Assembly: GCA_027858795.1 (NCBI GenBank)
Contig: JAQICF010000119.1
Location: forward strand, 1-22,549
Direction of reading: 5' to 3'
DNA from: Candidatus Delongbacteria bacterium
GTDB lineage: Bacteria > Delongbacteria > UBA4055
DNA length: 22,549 nt
In this document: one piece after another, positions 1-8,355 of the stretch
Layout: every line of letters starts with the position of its first letter
Numbering within the stretch: the first letter of the stretch is position 1
Program-made: the position numbers and the translations under genes
Notes under the pieces: generated by a model
Told to the model about the DNA's origin: nothing
The model's database searches: none
What the model saw: the letters and a program-made list of their open reading frames with translations, nothing else

Positions 1-147
1 CGGTGGTGGTGGCGGTGGTGGATTTGCAGTGCCTGAATACACCCAGTGATCAATATCCCAATCCCAGTTAGGATATTGGGGAGTATCAGCATTTAATGGT
101 AACGCCAGTGCCAAAAGAATCAGTAGCAACTTGAAATACTTTTTCAT
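1..147 (-). CDS. Secreted proline-rich protein, N-terminal fragment (runs off window)
   Basis: Only the first 49 codons are in the window. The start is an ATG at 145-147 preceded by a strong Shine-Dalgarno AGGAGGG (151-157) four bases away. The product opens with a classical Sec signal peptide: two lysines, a leucine/isoleucine-rich core to about residue 18, and a cleavage site probably after NA (residue 20). A Trp/Asp-rich stretch follows (PNWDWDIDHW), then a run of at least seven prolines encoded by the GGT-type repeat at 1-20. The protein is therefore exported; in this T9SS-bearing organism it could be periplasmic, outer-membrane or surface-exposed. The rest is outside the window, so no function can be given. 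It lies 174 bp downstream of the HTH-TPR gene in the same direction; I see no clear promoter or terminator between them. Confidence 0.75.
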   Translation of the reverse strand, partial: MKKYFKLLLILLALALPLNADTPQYPNWDWDIDHWVYSGTANPPPPPPP

Positions 148-297
148 ATTCCCTCCTGTTAGTTTAGCTAACACAGTAGAGAATGTTTTTTATTTAAAAT
201 ATATCGGCGGGATTTTAAAATCTTATTTTACTCATCAAAACGCAAATGAGAATGGCATACAGTGTACATAGTTGCTATATTTCTTTTTTTACAGAAT

Positions 298-321
298 ACA
301 GATAAATGGTGCTCTATCTGT
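298..321. repeat. Short perfect inverted repeat just after the HTH-TPR stop codon
   Basis: The arms ACAGATA (298-304) and TATCTGT (315-321) are perfect 7-bp inverted repeats around a 10-nt spacer, directly abutting the stop codon of the 711-aa gene (322-324). It could be an mRNA 3' hairpin, but no U-tract follows in the direction of transcription, so I do not call it a terminator. The rest of 148-297 is AT-rich, with nothing else I can support. Confidence 0.3.
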
Positions 322-2457
322 CTATTTCTTTAATAACTGAATCCGTTCTTTAATATAAACGATATTGTCTGATACAATTTTCAGATTCTTATTTTGCCTG
401 CGGAATGAGCTTAATGCTCTTTTATAAAAATTAAGAGATGCCTTATAGATTTCTCTTCTTTCATAGATTAGACCTATAGACTTCAATGAATCAGCTACGG
501 TATAATTATTTAGATCATGACCTGCAGTTTTTCTGGACAGATTATAATATCTCATGCTTTTATTCAACGCATTATTATCAAGATATATCCGTCCAATATA
601 ATTCAAAGCAGAAGAATGATAATCAATATCTGTTTCATTTGAATAAGCACAAACTTCTTTAAAATATTTTATTGCATTACTTGTATCTTTTATATTGAAA
701 AAGCTATAAGCTAGACAGAATATATTACTGACTAAGTTATATTTGTCAAAATACTTAAAACACCCCTTAACTGTTTCTTTATAGTCTTTTACTGCCTGCT
801 CATAATTGCCAGTCGAACTGTGGTAGGTCGCTGAAAATTGAAATGCTTCATATAAATAGCATTCTTTTTTAATCACTACAGCCAATATTTTCATTCTTGA
901 TATATATTTTTCAATCAAATTTTTAGGTTCGGTGCTTGTGTACGTTATTACGCTCAAAAGATTATTTATTGCTTTTGCTTCCTCGGTATAATCCCTGACT
1001 CGTATTGCAATATCTAATTGCTTTTTAAAACACTTTTCTGACATTTTCATATTTCCAGCATAATGATAGACTATGCCTTTCATTCCATTAGCTTTTAATA
1101 GCTCTTTTTCATCATTGTGGTTACTTGCTGTTCTGATATATTTATTGGCAAAGTCTAAAGCTAACCTGTAATTCTGTCTGTTAATATATTTTCTGATATT
1201 TACTCTGTAATAATCAAAAATATGTTCTTTCTTTGACTTATCGAGAAATATTTCAACAGACTGTGTAAAATACTTATCTGCATCTTTTCTTTTATTCTCA
1301 TAGAAAGATATCAATCCTAACAAATTATAAACTTCTCCATAATATTCGACCTCATTTGCATACTGAGAATCAAGAAAATCATCAATAACATTTCTTGATT
1401 TTTTAAAGTCAGTAAAATGTATATGTATCGTAAGCATTTTATACATCGACCCAAGCTTTATACTTTCCCAATTGTCTTCTTTACATTCAATTGAAGTAAG
1501 GTAAATTCTATTGTAAAATTCAAATGCCGCATCGAAATCGAAACTTATTAATGCGTTGTCTCCATATTTCTCGATCAGCTTCATTGTCTCTTTCATCACA
1601 CCTGTAGAATTCAACTTTACAAAAGAGTCCAAAGAACCTTTTCTATCTCCACAATCTACTACTGAAGGGTGAATGAGAAGCACATTTTCACTATTAAGGA
1701 TCATATCTTCATATGCAGACACCATTAGACCTTTTTCATTGTTGGAATAATCGAGCTTATTAATCCTGCTTCTTAATAAATGCTTATTATTCTCTATTAG
1801 TAACGGTAAACGATGTTTTGAATATACATTTTTATGATAATGTGAATTCTCGCAAGACAATTGTTTTAAATATTTCAAATTTGATGATATATATGCATCA
1901 TCTCTTATCATATTCTTGTCTTTCAAACCATCAATTACATGAGAAATGAATGAGCAGAGATTCTTAATATTTCTCTCTTTCCCAAACCCGAAATACAACT
2001 TTTTATTCATACAGTCATATATATTGAATTGATAAATCCTTTTCTTCCTACCTCCTGAGTTTCTCTTGGTTATCACTCTGAATGTTACGATTAGTTTCTG
2101 ATGTTCTTTAAAATATTCTTCAAAGAAATCTTTCAACCTTTTGGATATTAGAACTAAAGAGCAATCTAACTGATATTTATCTTTTATATCTCTTAAAGTG
2201 AGATCCGGAAAGTCGAGTCTTGCCCTACTTATTTTTTTTAAAATACTTTCAGTTAGCTTTTTGGGTTGCTTATCTTCCCTTTTCTTTCTTTCTAAAAGAC
2301 CTTCGTATCCCTTTTTGTGATACAATTTCAACCATTTACTGATAGACTTACGTGTAACCTCAAAAATATATGAAGCTTGGGTAATATTTGTATGAATAGC
2401 ATAATTGACTATCTTTAACTTAAAATCGGGGGTGTATTTCTTTGCTCTGCTTTTCAT
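322..2457 (-). CDS. Transposase-type HTH protein fused to a TPR array (putative regulator)
   Basis: This 711-aa protein has a mosaic layout. Residues about 5-55 form a helix-turn-helix of the kind that opens IS3/IS481/IS630-type transposases (KKYTPDFKLKIVNYA, then SISKWLKLYHKKGYEGL). Residues about 66-112 look like the second HTH of such enzymes (FPDLTLRDIKDKY). Residues about 138-230 resemble the integrase/RNase-H-like core by pattern (NIYDCMNKKLYFGFGKER, then SFISHVIDGL). The first catalytic aspartate and the usual final glutamate context are not visible, so I infer a catalytically dead remnant. From about 260 to the end it is alpha-helical TPR-like repeats, for example YYGEVYNLLGLISFYENKRK and SLKSIGLIYERREIYKASL. 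No signal peptide. The start ATG has no good Shine-Dalgarno. The likely role is DNA binding with TPR-mediated protein or ligand sensing. It could also be a domesticated or decayed element protein. Confidence 0.8.
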   Translation of the reverse strand: MKSRAKKYTPDFKLKIVNYAIHTNITQASYIFEVTRKSISKWLKLYHKKGYEGLLERKKREDKQPKKLTESILKKISRARLDFPDLTLRDIKDKYQLDCSLVLISKRLKDFFEEYFKEHQKLIVTFRVITKRNSGGRKKRIYQFNIYDCMNKKLYFGFGKERNIKNLCSFISHVIDGLKDKNMIRDDAYISSNLKYLKQLSCENSHYHKNVYSKHRLPLLIENNKHLLRSRINKLDYSNNEKGLMVSAYEDMILNSENVLLIHPSVVDCGDRKGSLDSFVKLNSTGVMKETMKLIEKYGDNALISFDFDAAFEFYNRIYLTSIECKEDNWESIKLGSMYKMLTIHIHFTDFKKSRNVIDDFLDSQYANEVEYYGEVYNLLGLISFYENKRKDADKYFTQSVEIFLDKSKKEHIFDYYRVNIRKYINRQNYRLALDFANKYIRTASNHNDEKELLKANGMKGIVYHYAGNMKMSEKCFKKQLDIAIRVRDYTEEAKAINNLLSVITYTSTEPKNLIEKYISRMKILAVVIKKECYLYEAFQFSATYHSSTGNYEQAVKDYKETVKGCFKYFDKYNLVSNIFCLAYSFFNIKDTSNAIKYFKEVCAYSNETDIDYHSSALNYIGRIYLDNNALNKSMRYYNLSRKTAGHDLNNYTVADSLKSIGLIYERREIYKASLNFYKRALSSFRRQNKNLKIVSDNIVYIKERIQLLKK

Positions 2458-2502
2458 ACTTTACTATTAGAGTTATTTATGTATTAAAAAATAAAGACTT
2501 AT

Positions 2503-2534
2503 ATTATAATTTACAATAATAATATTTTTGTAAA
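2503..2534 (-). promoter_or_regulatory. Candidate promoter/operator of the HTH-TPR gene
   Basis: Upstream of the ATG at 2457 the minus strand carries a TATAAT -10-like hexamer (2503-2508). Immediately 5' of it is a perfect inverted repeat TTTACAA-N11-TTGTAAA (2510-2516 and 2528-2534). A dyad in the -35 region of a gene encoding an HTH protein suggests autoregulation, but this is inference. The surrounding 2461-2570 is extremely AT-rich with TATTA-type runs, so chance matches are likely. Confidence 0.3.
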
Positions 2535-2570
2535 CTAGTTAATTATATAATATTATATTATATTATAGAG

Positions 2571-2746
2571 AATTGCCACATAGGGTTAAAAGATAAGGAA
2601 ACGATTCGAAAAATAAACGCTGGCTAACATTGGCAAAATATCAATGGGTACTTGGTGTGTCGACTTAGCTTATCCCCACTGCTTTTTGCCATATTCGTTA
2701 GCCCTAATTAATTTTTCTTTTTTAAAACAATCCCTATGTGTCAATT
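2571..2746. repeat. Palindromic MITE-like repeat, complete copy (A)
   Basis: This is a 176-bp imperfect palindrome with two nested levels. Outer terminal inverted repeats: AATTGCCACATAGGG at 2571-2585, against the reverse complement of 2732-2746 (AATTGACACATAGGG), one mismatch in 15. Inner arms: GGCTAAC (2622-2628) with GTTAGCC (2697-2703), and GGCAAAA (2632-2638) with TTTTGCC (2684-2690), around a 45-nt centre containing ACTTAGCTTATCCCCAC. It has no coding capacity. A related copy in the same orientation starts at 8711. I could not recognise a target-site duplication. The nested TIR structure suggests a non-autonomous foldback/MITE element. The 82-bp inner core also has the topology of an integron attC site. 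Confidence 0.75.
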
Positions 2747-2753
2747 TAAAGAT

Positions 2754-2784
2754 ATAAAAAAGAGGTGGTTTTGATGCCACCTCT
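2754..2784 (-). terminator. Intrinsic terminator after the protease/beta-helix gene
   Basis: Read on the minus strand, AGAGGTGG (2784-2777) and CCACCTCT (2768-2761) form a perfect 8-bp stem around an 8-nt loop, followed by a T-rich tract (TTTTTATAT). It lies 25 bp after the stop codon of the 1372-aa gene. This is a clear rho-independent terminator for the T9SS gene pair. Confidence 0.85.
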
Positions 2785-2809
2785 AATGATTTGCATTTTG
2801 ATACTCTAA

Positions 2810-5800
2810 CTATTTCGTAAGTATCATCTTCTTAGTGATACTCATTCCGTTTGCTTCAAGAGTATAGAAATACATACCTGAGTTGAAATTACTTGCATCG
2901 AAATTAACTGTATGCAATCCAACTTCTTTATTTCCGTTAACAAGTTCGAAAACTAGCTGTCCATTGATATTATAAACATTCAGTTCCACGTCACTTGCTA
3001 CTGGTAAAGCAAATTTAATCTCAGTAGTTGGATTAAACGGATTAGGATAGTTCTGGTATAAAGCAAACTCAGAAGGTAATGCTGATTCAACTATCTCAGT
3101 CTTAACTTCATCTTCTCCTTCATCACCATATGTTTTTGAAAGTAGACCATTCAATTTCGACATATGATCTATTGAACTCTTTCCTTCTTTACTTCCTGGT
3201 TCCATCATCATATCACAAATCGCAATATCTATCTCCGCTAGAATTACTTCTTCCTCTGTTAAAGCTTCTACTTTCATTTCTTCTGCAAGCAACTTAGCAG
3301 TAGGATAATTCTTACCTTTAATATGTGTTGCTATCTTCATTTCCTTAAAGAACTTCTTATAAGTAGTATTCTCTGATTCCAAACCATCGTTATATGTGCT
3401 TATTAGAGACTGAGGTGAAATTCCAGCTTTTAGATAAACATAAGGCAGTCTAGCTAAAGCTACATAACTTTCAGGTGAATTCTCATATTTATCAATCACA
3501 TGTTCATACTGCTTAATTGAAGCTTTATAATTTCCTTTGTCTTCAAGTGAAAAACCATTACTAAGTATTATACTCTCAGTTCTCGGTGGCTCTATTGAAC
3601 TATAGCTTGATGGTGGTGGTGTAACCCCTGAAACAAAAGGAGATTTTGACCAACCTTGATAGTGCAAATTATAAGGATATTCCTGTGCATAATAAGGATC
3701 TTCTAGTGCAAAGAACTCATCAGTTACCTCACTAGATCCCCAATAATTGCCAGCTGCCAGAATATTAATTTCCAGTGGTGAAAGTACAGGTATCAATCCT
3801 GCCGTTGAGATGCAAGGTATTTCCGGAATTGTATTTTGATCACCAGAATAAATATTATTCATACCTTCATATAAGTAAATGCTTCCAACGGGCATAATGC
3901 CTATTTGACCGTAAGGATAAAGAGTGTTTGTCCACGCACTTCCGTTATTATATATTGAATTATTAAGACCGGATGCATTTTCATAATTTTTTAATACCGG
4001 TAAAGCATCATGACCGGAAACCAGCAAACCATATTTTTTATTGTTAAAAATATTATTATTCACCATTACAGGTGAAGATAAGATTGCACGTACACCATAA
4101 TTATAATTCTCTATTTCATTATTTTCGATTGTACCATCTGAAACAATTGCTGTAATTCCAGCGCCATCCTCAATACCTACAAACGTATTATTTAAAATTT
4201 TAAAATTATTGCAATTTGCAAGATCAATTCCGTTTTCACAATTCGTTATTTCACATTGTTCAATTATACAAGAGTATTCTTCTCCTTCCAAAAGCAATTC
4301 ATTTGGTGTACCTGAAACAGCATATTTTGCTCCATTTATCTTTGCCCTTGTAAGAAATATTTTGCTATTAGACTCACACACAATACCTTCCCAGTCATTA
4401 CCTGAAATATTTATGTAGTTGTCTGGTGTTACTTCACTATAATCTGGTTCTAATAAACTTTCTAAATGACAATCCTGACCTATTATCAATGAAGAACCTG
4501 ATTTAGCATTTATAGATACTCTCTCATCTATAAAAAGGTATGCTTCATTAGATAATGACAACTTAGAATTCAATCCTAAATTTATATTCGAGCTAGAGTT
4601 TAGTGTATAGTCATAATAACTATTCAGGTTTAGGTGTGAGTTGTCTGAAATTGAGATATTAGATCCACTTAAAATTTGTAGTTCTCCAGTTATACTAACT
4701 TCATCTTCAATTATCAGATATGCACCCTCTTCTATTACTATCTGTGACCTAGCTGGGATTGAAACATCACCCGCTAATCTTAATGTTGATCCTGATTTTG
4801 CAACTATTTTAGAACTTGTTCCAAATGTAATATTGGCTCCATTTAATATTTCTAATTCAGATCCTTGATCAATTTCAAGTATTGTATCATAAAGCAGGTT
4901 GAGTAATCCGTTATTGTCAACTGAGATTTTTGATCCATTATTCTGATTAAAAAGTACTGAATATGTAAGAAATAACTCAGAACCTTCTCCGATTTTTAAT
5001 TCAGAATTTTCTACTAGAGTCAATATTGATTCGTTATCCAAATGTAATTTTGTATCATATATTGATAGATTTCCGTCAACTATAAATTCATCATTATTTA
5101 GTATCATGAATTTATTATCACTATCATTACCATATCCAATAAATTCAACTTCACCCACTGAATTGATTGTTGAGCGTAAGTTTCTAAAATCTGTAGACAA
5201 TCCAGAATTTGAAAAATAGAGTTTAGTTCCATCCTCTAGAGTTATATTTTTGCCATCTTCAATATTTATTTGGTTTATTGATCCTGGAGGAGTAATTCCT
5301 ATATTGTTTTGCAAAGTTATATCATCATGAATATCATTTTTAATGATGTCATAAATTATTGAAACCGCAGTTTCTCCATTATCTAATATTTCTTTATTAG
5401 CTTCATCACATTCAACATGTATCTCTTTGTATCTTTTGTCAATTAATTCAAAATTCACTATTTCAGGAATAAATCCATCAGGAACAATCGCAGGATCGAG
5501 GTCATTTGCTATATCATCATCTATTATAAAAAAATATTTTTTTGCTAAAGAGCTTTCTGGCACTTTTAAGCAATATTCTATTGGGTCATAGCATTCATTA
5601 CCTCTCATAGGGAGTTCCCCTGCTCTTTTTGCTGTGAATGCATAAAAATCTGTTTTAGTAACTCCAATATCATCAAAACTACTACTCGGATCAGCAGATA
5701 AACCAACCTTAGGAATTGCCCCTTTACGATTATGATGCTGAAAACTCACTTTATAAGTCATTAATGGTGCCACATCTGTTTCAACATTTATACCGATAAA

Positions 5801-6928
5801 ATTGCGCATAGTGTTCATGAATCTATAGGGCACATAAAAATATCCCGTTTCAGCAAATGGTGAATTTTGTCCCCAGCTATTAACCACTTTTATTGCACCG
5901 ACTTCCCACTCTTCCATAGGTTTGAGGGTATCTGTCCAGATATTTAAATCATGATCCCACACATAATTGCTAGCTTCTAGAGGTTTATCAAGATCATGAC
6001 GAGGTAGGTCATATTCTTCATCAAGATCCCAAGCTATAATATCATCATATCCTACAACAGTCATTGCATGTCTTGCGCTTGCATCAGTTGATGGTTCTAT
6101 CATAATTGGCTCATCAAATACTTTATCTCTTGTATATACTGCATCCGTTCCCAGAATTGTACTAAATACTGCCAAGCCGCCTATACCTGACTGATATGAA
6201 GAACTTTCATCTATAGGTAAATTATGATACCTTAGATAATACTTCAAATTTTCCAAACCCTCTTCAGTACTTGTGTTAGCTATTAGAAAACCTCCTGTAT
6301 CGTAACCTGGTTCTACTTTCACTCTATCTTTGAGTGCTTCGTAGTAATAATCATAGCCACTCATCCAAATTTGTGGATCTCTACCCATTTCATCTGGCGG
6401 GTATGTTGAATATCCTGAATTATAAGCTTCTTCTGTTACATCACTCCATATTTGACAATTCGGAATACCAAATTCAGTCGCAATTCTAATACCATCCGCA
6501 TAAAATGAGCCAGGTTTATTACTTCCATGATTCACAAAATTATATGTAAAATGAGTAGGATATCGTCTGTTGGCATCATTCGATGAACTTATTCTATCCC
6601 TATTTATCTCAAAAGCAAACATATAACCTATGGCAGATGCCTGAGCACAACTTCCTCCGACTTGATTAAAAATGCTTCTGAATATTTGTGGATAACCTTC
6701 AGGTAAATTTGTGTTATCCCAACTAGATGGCAAATCGTATTCTTTCACTTCTTCAGAAATGTTGAGAATTGGAAGTCCCTCTATAAATTCTTGTTCTATC
6801 GGATCATACTCATAACCACCTGTATACCAAGGTTTACCTTCTGGATCAGGATTGATATTGATTAGCTCGCTATATGCTTCAACAAAGCATAGGACTAAAA
6901 ATAACGTAATTATCTTACTCAACTTCAT
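2810..6928 (-). CDS. T9SS-exported papain-like cysteine protease with beta-helix domain
   Basis: A 1372-aa secreted multidomain protein. Residues 1-20 are a Sec signal peptide (KLSKIITLFLVLCFVEAYS). Residues about 66-385 are a peptidase C1 (papain-type) domain with an oxyanion Gln (Q89) and catalytic Cys (C94 in NQVGGSCAQA), His (H287 in ARHAMTVVGYDD) and Asn (N350 in VVNSWG). Residues about 390-520 look like beta-sandwich sequence. Residues about 530-1100 are a right-handed parallel beta-helix with many short N/S/G/I-rich rungs (ENNEIENYNYGV, NNIFNNKKYG). Residues about 1115-1270 are helical and TPR-like (GNYKASIKQYEHVIDKY). The last ~85 residues are a type A T9SS sorting domain (YQNYPNPFNPTTEI to SGMYFYTLEANG and KKMILTK). 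The start ATG has Shine-Dalgarno AAGGAG (6935-6940). It probably acts at the cell surface or outside the cell; the substrate is unknown. The usual papain QGxCGSCW signature is shortened to QVGGSCA. Confidence 0.9.
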   Translation of the reverse strand: MKLSKIITLFLVLCFVEAYSELININPDPEGKPWYTGGYEYDPIEQEFIEGLPILNISEEVKEYDLPSSWDNTNLPEGYPQIFRSIFNQVGGSCAQASAIGYMFAFEINRDRISSSNDANRRYPTHFTYNFVNHGSNKPGSFYADGIRIATEFGIPNCQIWSDVTEEAYNSGYSTYPPDEMGRDPQIWMSGYDYYYEALKDRVKVEPGYDTGGFLIANTSTEEGLENLKYYLRYHNLPIDESSSYQSGIGGLAVFSTILGTDAVYTRDKVFDEPIMIEPSTDASARHAMTVVGYDDIIAWDLDEEYDLPRHDLDKPLEASNYVWDHDLNIWTDTLKPMEEWEVGAIKVVNSWGQNSPFAETGYFYVPYRFMNTMRNFIGINVETDVAPLMTYKVSFQHHNRKGAIPKVGLSADPSSSFDDIGVTKTDFYAFTAKRAGELPMRGNECYDPIEYCLKVPESSLAKKYFFIIDDDIANDLDPAIVPDGFIPEIVNFELIDKRYKEIHVECDEANKEILDNGETAVSIIYDIIKNDIHDDITLQNNIGITPPGSINQINIEDGKNITLEDGTKLYFSNSGLSTDFRNLRSTINSVGEVEFIGYGNDSDNKFMILNNDEFIVDGNLSIYDTKLHLDNESILTLVENSELKIGEGSELFLTYSVLFNQNNGSKISVDNNGLLNLLYDTILEIDQGSELEILNGANITFGTSSKIVAKSGSTLRLAGDVSIPARSQIVIEEGAYLIIEDEVSITGELQILSGSNISISDNSHLNLNSYYDYTLNSSSNINLGLNSKLSLSNEAYLFIDERVSINAKSGSSLIIGQDCHLESLLEPDYSEVTPDNYINISGNDWEGIVCESNSKIFLTRAKINGAKYAVSGTPNELLLEGEEYSCIIEQCEITNCENGIDLANCNNFKILNNTFVGIEDGAGITAIVSDGTIENNEIENYNYGVRAILSSPVMVNNNIFNNKKYGLLVSGHDALPVLKNYENASGLNNSIYNNGSAWTNTLYPYGQIGIMPVGSIYLYEGMNNIYSGDQNTIPEIPCISTAGLIPVLSPLEINILAAGNYWGSSEVTDEFFALEDPYYAQEYPYNLHYQGWSKSPFVSGVTPPPSSYSSIEPPRTESIILSNGFSLEDKGNYKASIKQYEHVIDKYENSPESYVALARLPYVYLKAGISPQSLISTYNDGLESENTTYKKFFKEMKIATHIKGKNYPTAKLLAEEMKVEALTEEEVILAEIDIAICDMMMEPGSKEGKSSIDHMSKLNGLLSKTYGDEGEDEVKTEIVESALPSEFALYQNYPNPFNPTTEIKFALPVASDVELNVYNINGQLVFELVNGNKEVGLHTVNFDASNFNSGMYFYTLEANGMSITKKMILTK

Positions 6929-6964
6929 GGTTCACTCCTTTTTTCACATTCACTTTTTGTACTG

Positions 6965-7019
6965 GAGTTACCACTAGTTTCTACTTATATTAAAAATAAG
7001 GAGTAGAGATCGGTAACTC
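6965..7019. repeat. Hairpin between the two T9SS genes
   Basis: GAGTTACC (6965-6972) pairs perfectly with GGTAACTC (7012-7019), and inside it TCTACT (6980-6985) pairs with AGTAGA (7002-7007). On the minus strand this sits in the 176-bp gap between the propeller gene and the protease gene, about 36 bp before the protease start. There is no clear U-tract, so it may be an mRNA processing or stability hairpin that tunes expression of the second gene, or a small repeat remnant. The rest of the gap has no feature I can support. Confidence 0.4.
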
Positions 7020-7104
7020 TAACTTTAACATTTTCCGTATTTTACTTGGTCGGTAGCTTTACGGAGAGCTTAATTGTCTTTAGTGCTGATTTCTTCTCCT
7101 TTTT

Positions 7105-8355
7105 TTATTTTAGATATAGCATTTTCTTTGAGTCAATTATTTTTCCATTTATCTCAATATTATAAAAATAAACACCTGAATTAATATCATTAGCTTCGAA
7201 GGTATAATTGTATGTTCCTTTAATCAGCAGTCCATTAAAAATATCTTTTACAAATTCACCTTTAATATTATAAACTCCTAATTTCACTTCACAGCTTTTT
7301 GGAATACTGAGTGATATACTCGTTTGATTATTAAAAGGATTAGGGTAATTTTGCTCCAACTCATAACTCATCACTAATAACTCATCACTATTTTCTATTC
7401 CTGTAGTTGAATTTATACTCCTATATACTCCAGCATCAGTTGCTATAAATACATATCCATCCTTTGAAATTTTGATATCGTTTACAGCACCACAACCACC
7501 GATATCTAACCCACCTGTAATTTCTTCTCCAAGATATGACCATGTCACGCCATGATCCTCGCTAAACAATACCCCTCCATAAGGTGGTGTTTCATCATCC
7601 AAACCAATAAATATTTCATCATCTGTGTTAATAGCCATTGAGAGAGTATAAGCTGAATTACCTACTAACATATCCCAAGTCGTTCCGTAATCTTCAGAAC
7701 GAAATATTATCCCAGTAAAATCATAATAATGTCCCATTGTGCCTAAAAATATACGACCTTCTGAATCAACTTCAATTGCTCGAATATAATGATACATTAA
7801 CTCAATACCCTCCCAAGTATCACCATCATCATAAGATTTAAATAATCCACATTCCCCAAAATAATCAGTTGATCCTGCAAACAATGTTCCGTCAATCCCC
7901 TTTGCCAAACACCATTGCCAATCATCTGCAGTTAATACTGTGGTTGTATCCTTAAAGTCATATGTTTTTATGATACTACCTGGTTTTGTTATGTAGAAAT
8001 CGTCATTATATTTTTCGATACCTGTAAAATACAATTGGAGTAAAGTATCAACTTCAGTCGAATCTTTATGGATTCTTGACAAGTAGTTACTATTACCATA
8101 TAAGTACATAAAATTAAAATCCCTGTCATAATACATAATTGATGATCTTGAAAAATTATAATTCGTTTCATTCCAGCTGTTACCTTCATCAATAGATTTA
8201 TAATTTGTTCGTTCAGAATTAATAAATATCTCTCCATCATCTGTTAAGAAGATACTGCTTGCTCTCAAATCCCAATTCAATTTCATCCAGAAATTTTCTG
8301 CAAAAAGAAGAAATGTTGATGTTAAAATCATAAATAATATTATTCGTGTTTTCAT
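7105..8355 (-). CDS. T9SS-exported BNR/Asp-box beta-propeller-like protein
   Basis: A 416-aa secreted protein. I place the start at the ATG at 8353-8355: it follows a Shine-Dalgarno GAGG (8362-8365) and opens directly into a signal peptide (KTRIILFMILTSTFLLFA). An in-frame start nine codons upstream has no such support. The body (about 20-325) is a beta-propeller-like sialidase/YCF48-type repeat region with four Asp-box-like motifs: SIDEGNSW (54-61), SYDDGDTW (174-181), SEDYGTTW (220-227) and SEDHGVTW (265-272). The C-terminal ~80 residues are a T9SS sorting domain (LEQNYPNPFNNQTSI to SGVYFYNIEINGK and KKMLYLK). Sialidase catalytic residues are not recognisable, so a binding or adhesion role is as likely as an enzyme. 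It is first in a likely two-gene unit with the protease downstream. Confidence 0.85.
   Translation of the reverse strand: MKTRIILFMILTSTFLLFAENFWMKLNWDLRASSIFLTDDGEIFINSERTNYKSIDEGNSWNETNYNFSRSSIMYYDRDFNFMYLYGNSNYLSRIHKDSTEVDTLLQLYFTGIEKYNDDFYITKPGSIIKTYDFKDTTTVLTADDWQWCLAKGIDGTLFAGSTDYFGECGLFKSYDDGDTWEGIELMYHYIRAIEVDSEGRIFLGTMGHYYDFTGIIFRSEDYGTTWDMLVGNSAYTLSMAINTDDEIFIGLDDETPPYGGVLFSEDHGVTWSYLGEEITGGLDIGGCGAVNDIKISKDGYVFIATDAGVYRSINSTTGIENSDELLVMSYELEQNYPNPFNNQTSISLSIPKSCEVKLGVYNIKGEFVKDIFNGLLIKGTYNYTFEANDINSGVYFYNIEINGKIIDSKKMLYLK
7358..7390 (-). repeat. In-frame short tandem repeat in the linker before the sorting domain
   Basis: TAACTCATCACTA occurs at 7364-7376 and again at 7378-7390 (14-bp period), with a further partial AACTCAT at 7358-7364. 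Read on the minus strand it encodes the linker SDELLVMSYEL, just before the NYPNPFN sorting domain. It looks like a small heptanucleotide-family tandem repeat inserted in frame at a domain boundary. Confidence 0.6.

Noticed and set aside
298..321. Inverted repeat after the HTH-TPR gene as an intrinsic terminator
   Set aside because: In the direction of transcription the stem is followed by ATTCTGTAAAAAAAG, not a U-tract.
2541..2570. TATTA-rich tract as a replication origin or AT-rich unwinding element
   Set aside because: No DnaA boxes or origin-associated genes nearby; simple AT richness is enough to explain it.
4209..4868. Two plus-strand open frames opposite the beta-helix region
   Set aside because: Antisense of a low-complexity N/S/I-rich coding region; no Shine-Dalgarno and no recognisable domain.
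7989..8240. 83-aa minus-strand frame overlapping the propeller gene
   Set aside because: An out-of-frame shadow within a gene supported by signal peptide, Asp-box motifs and sorting domain.
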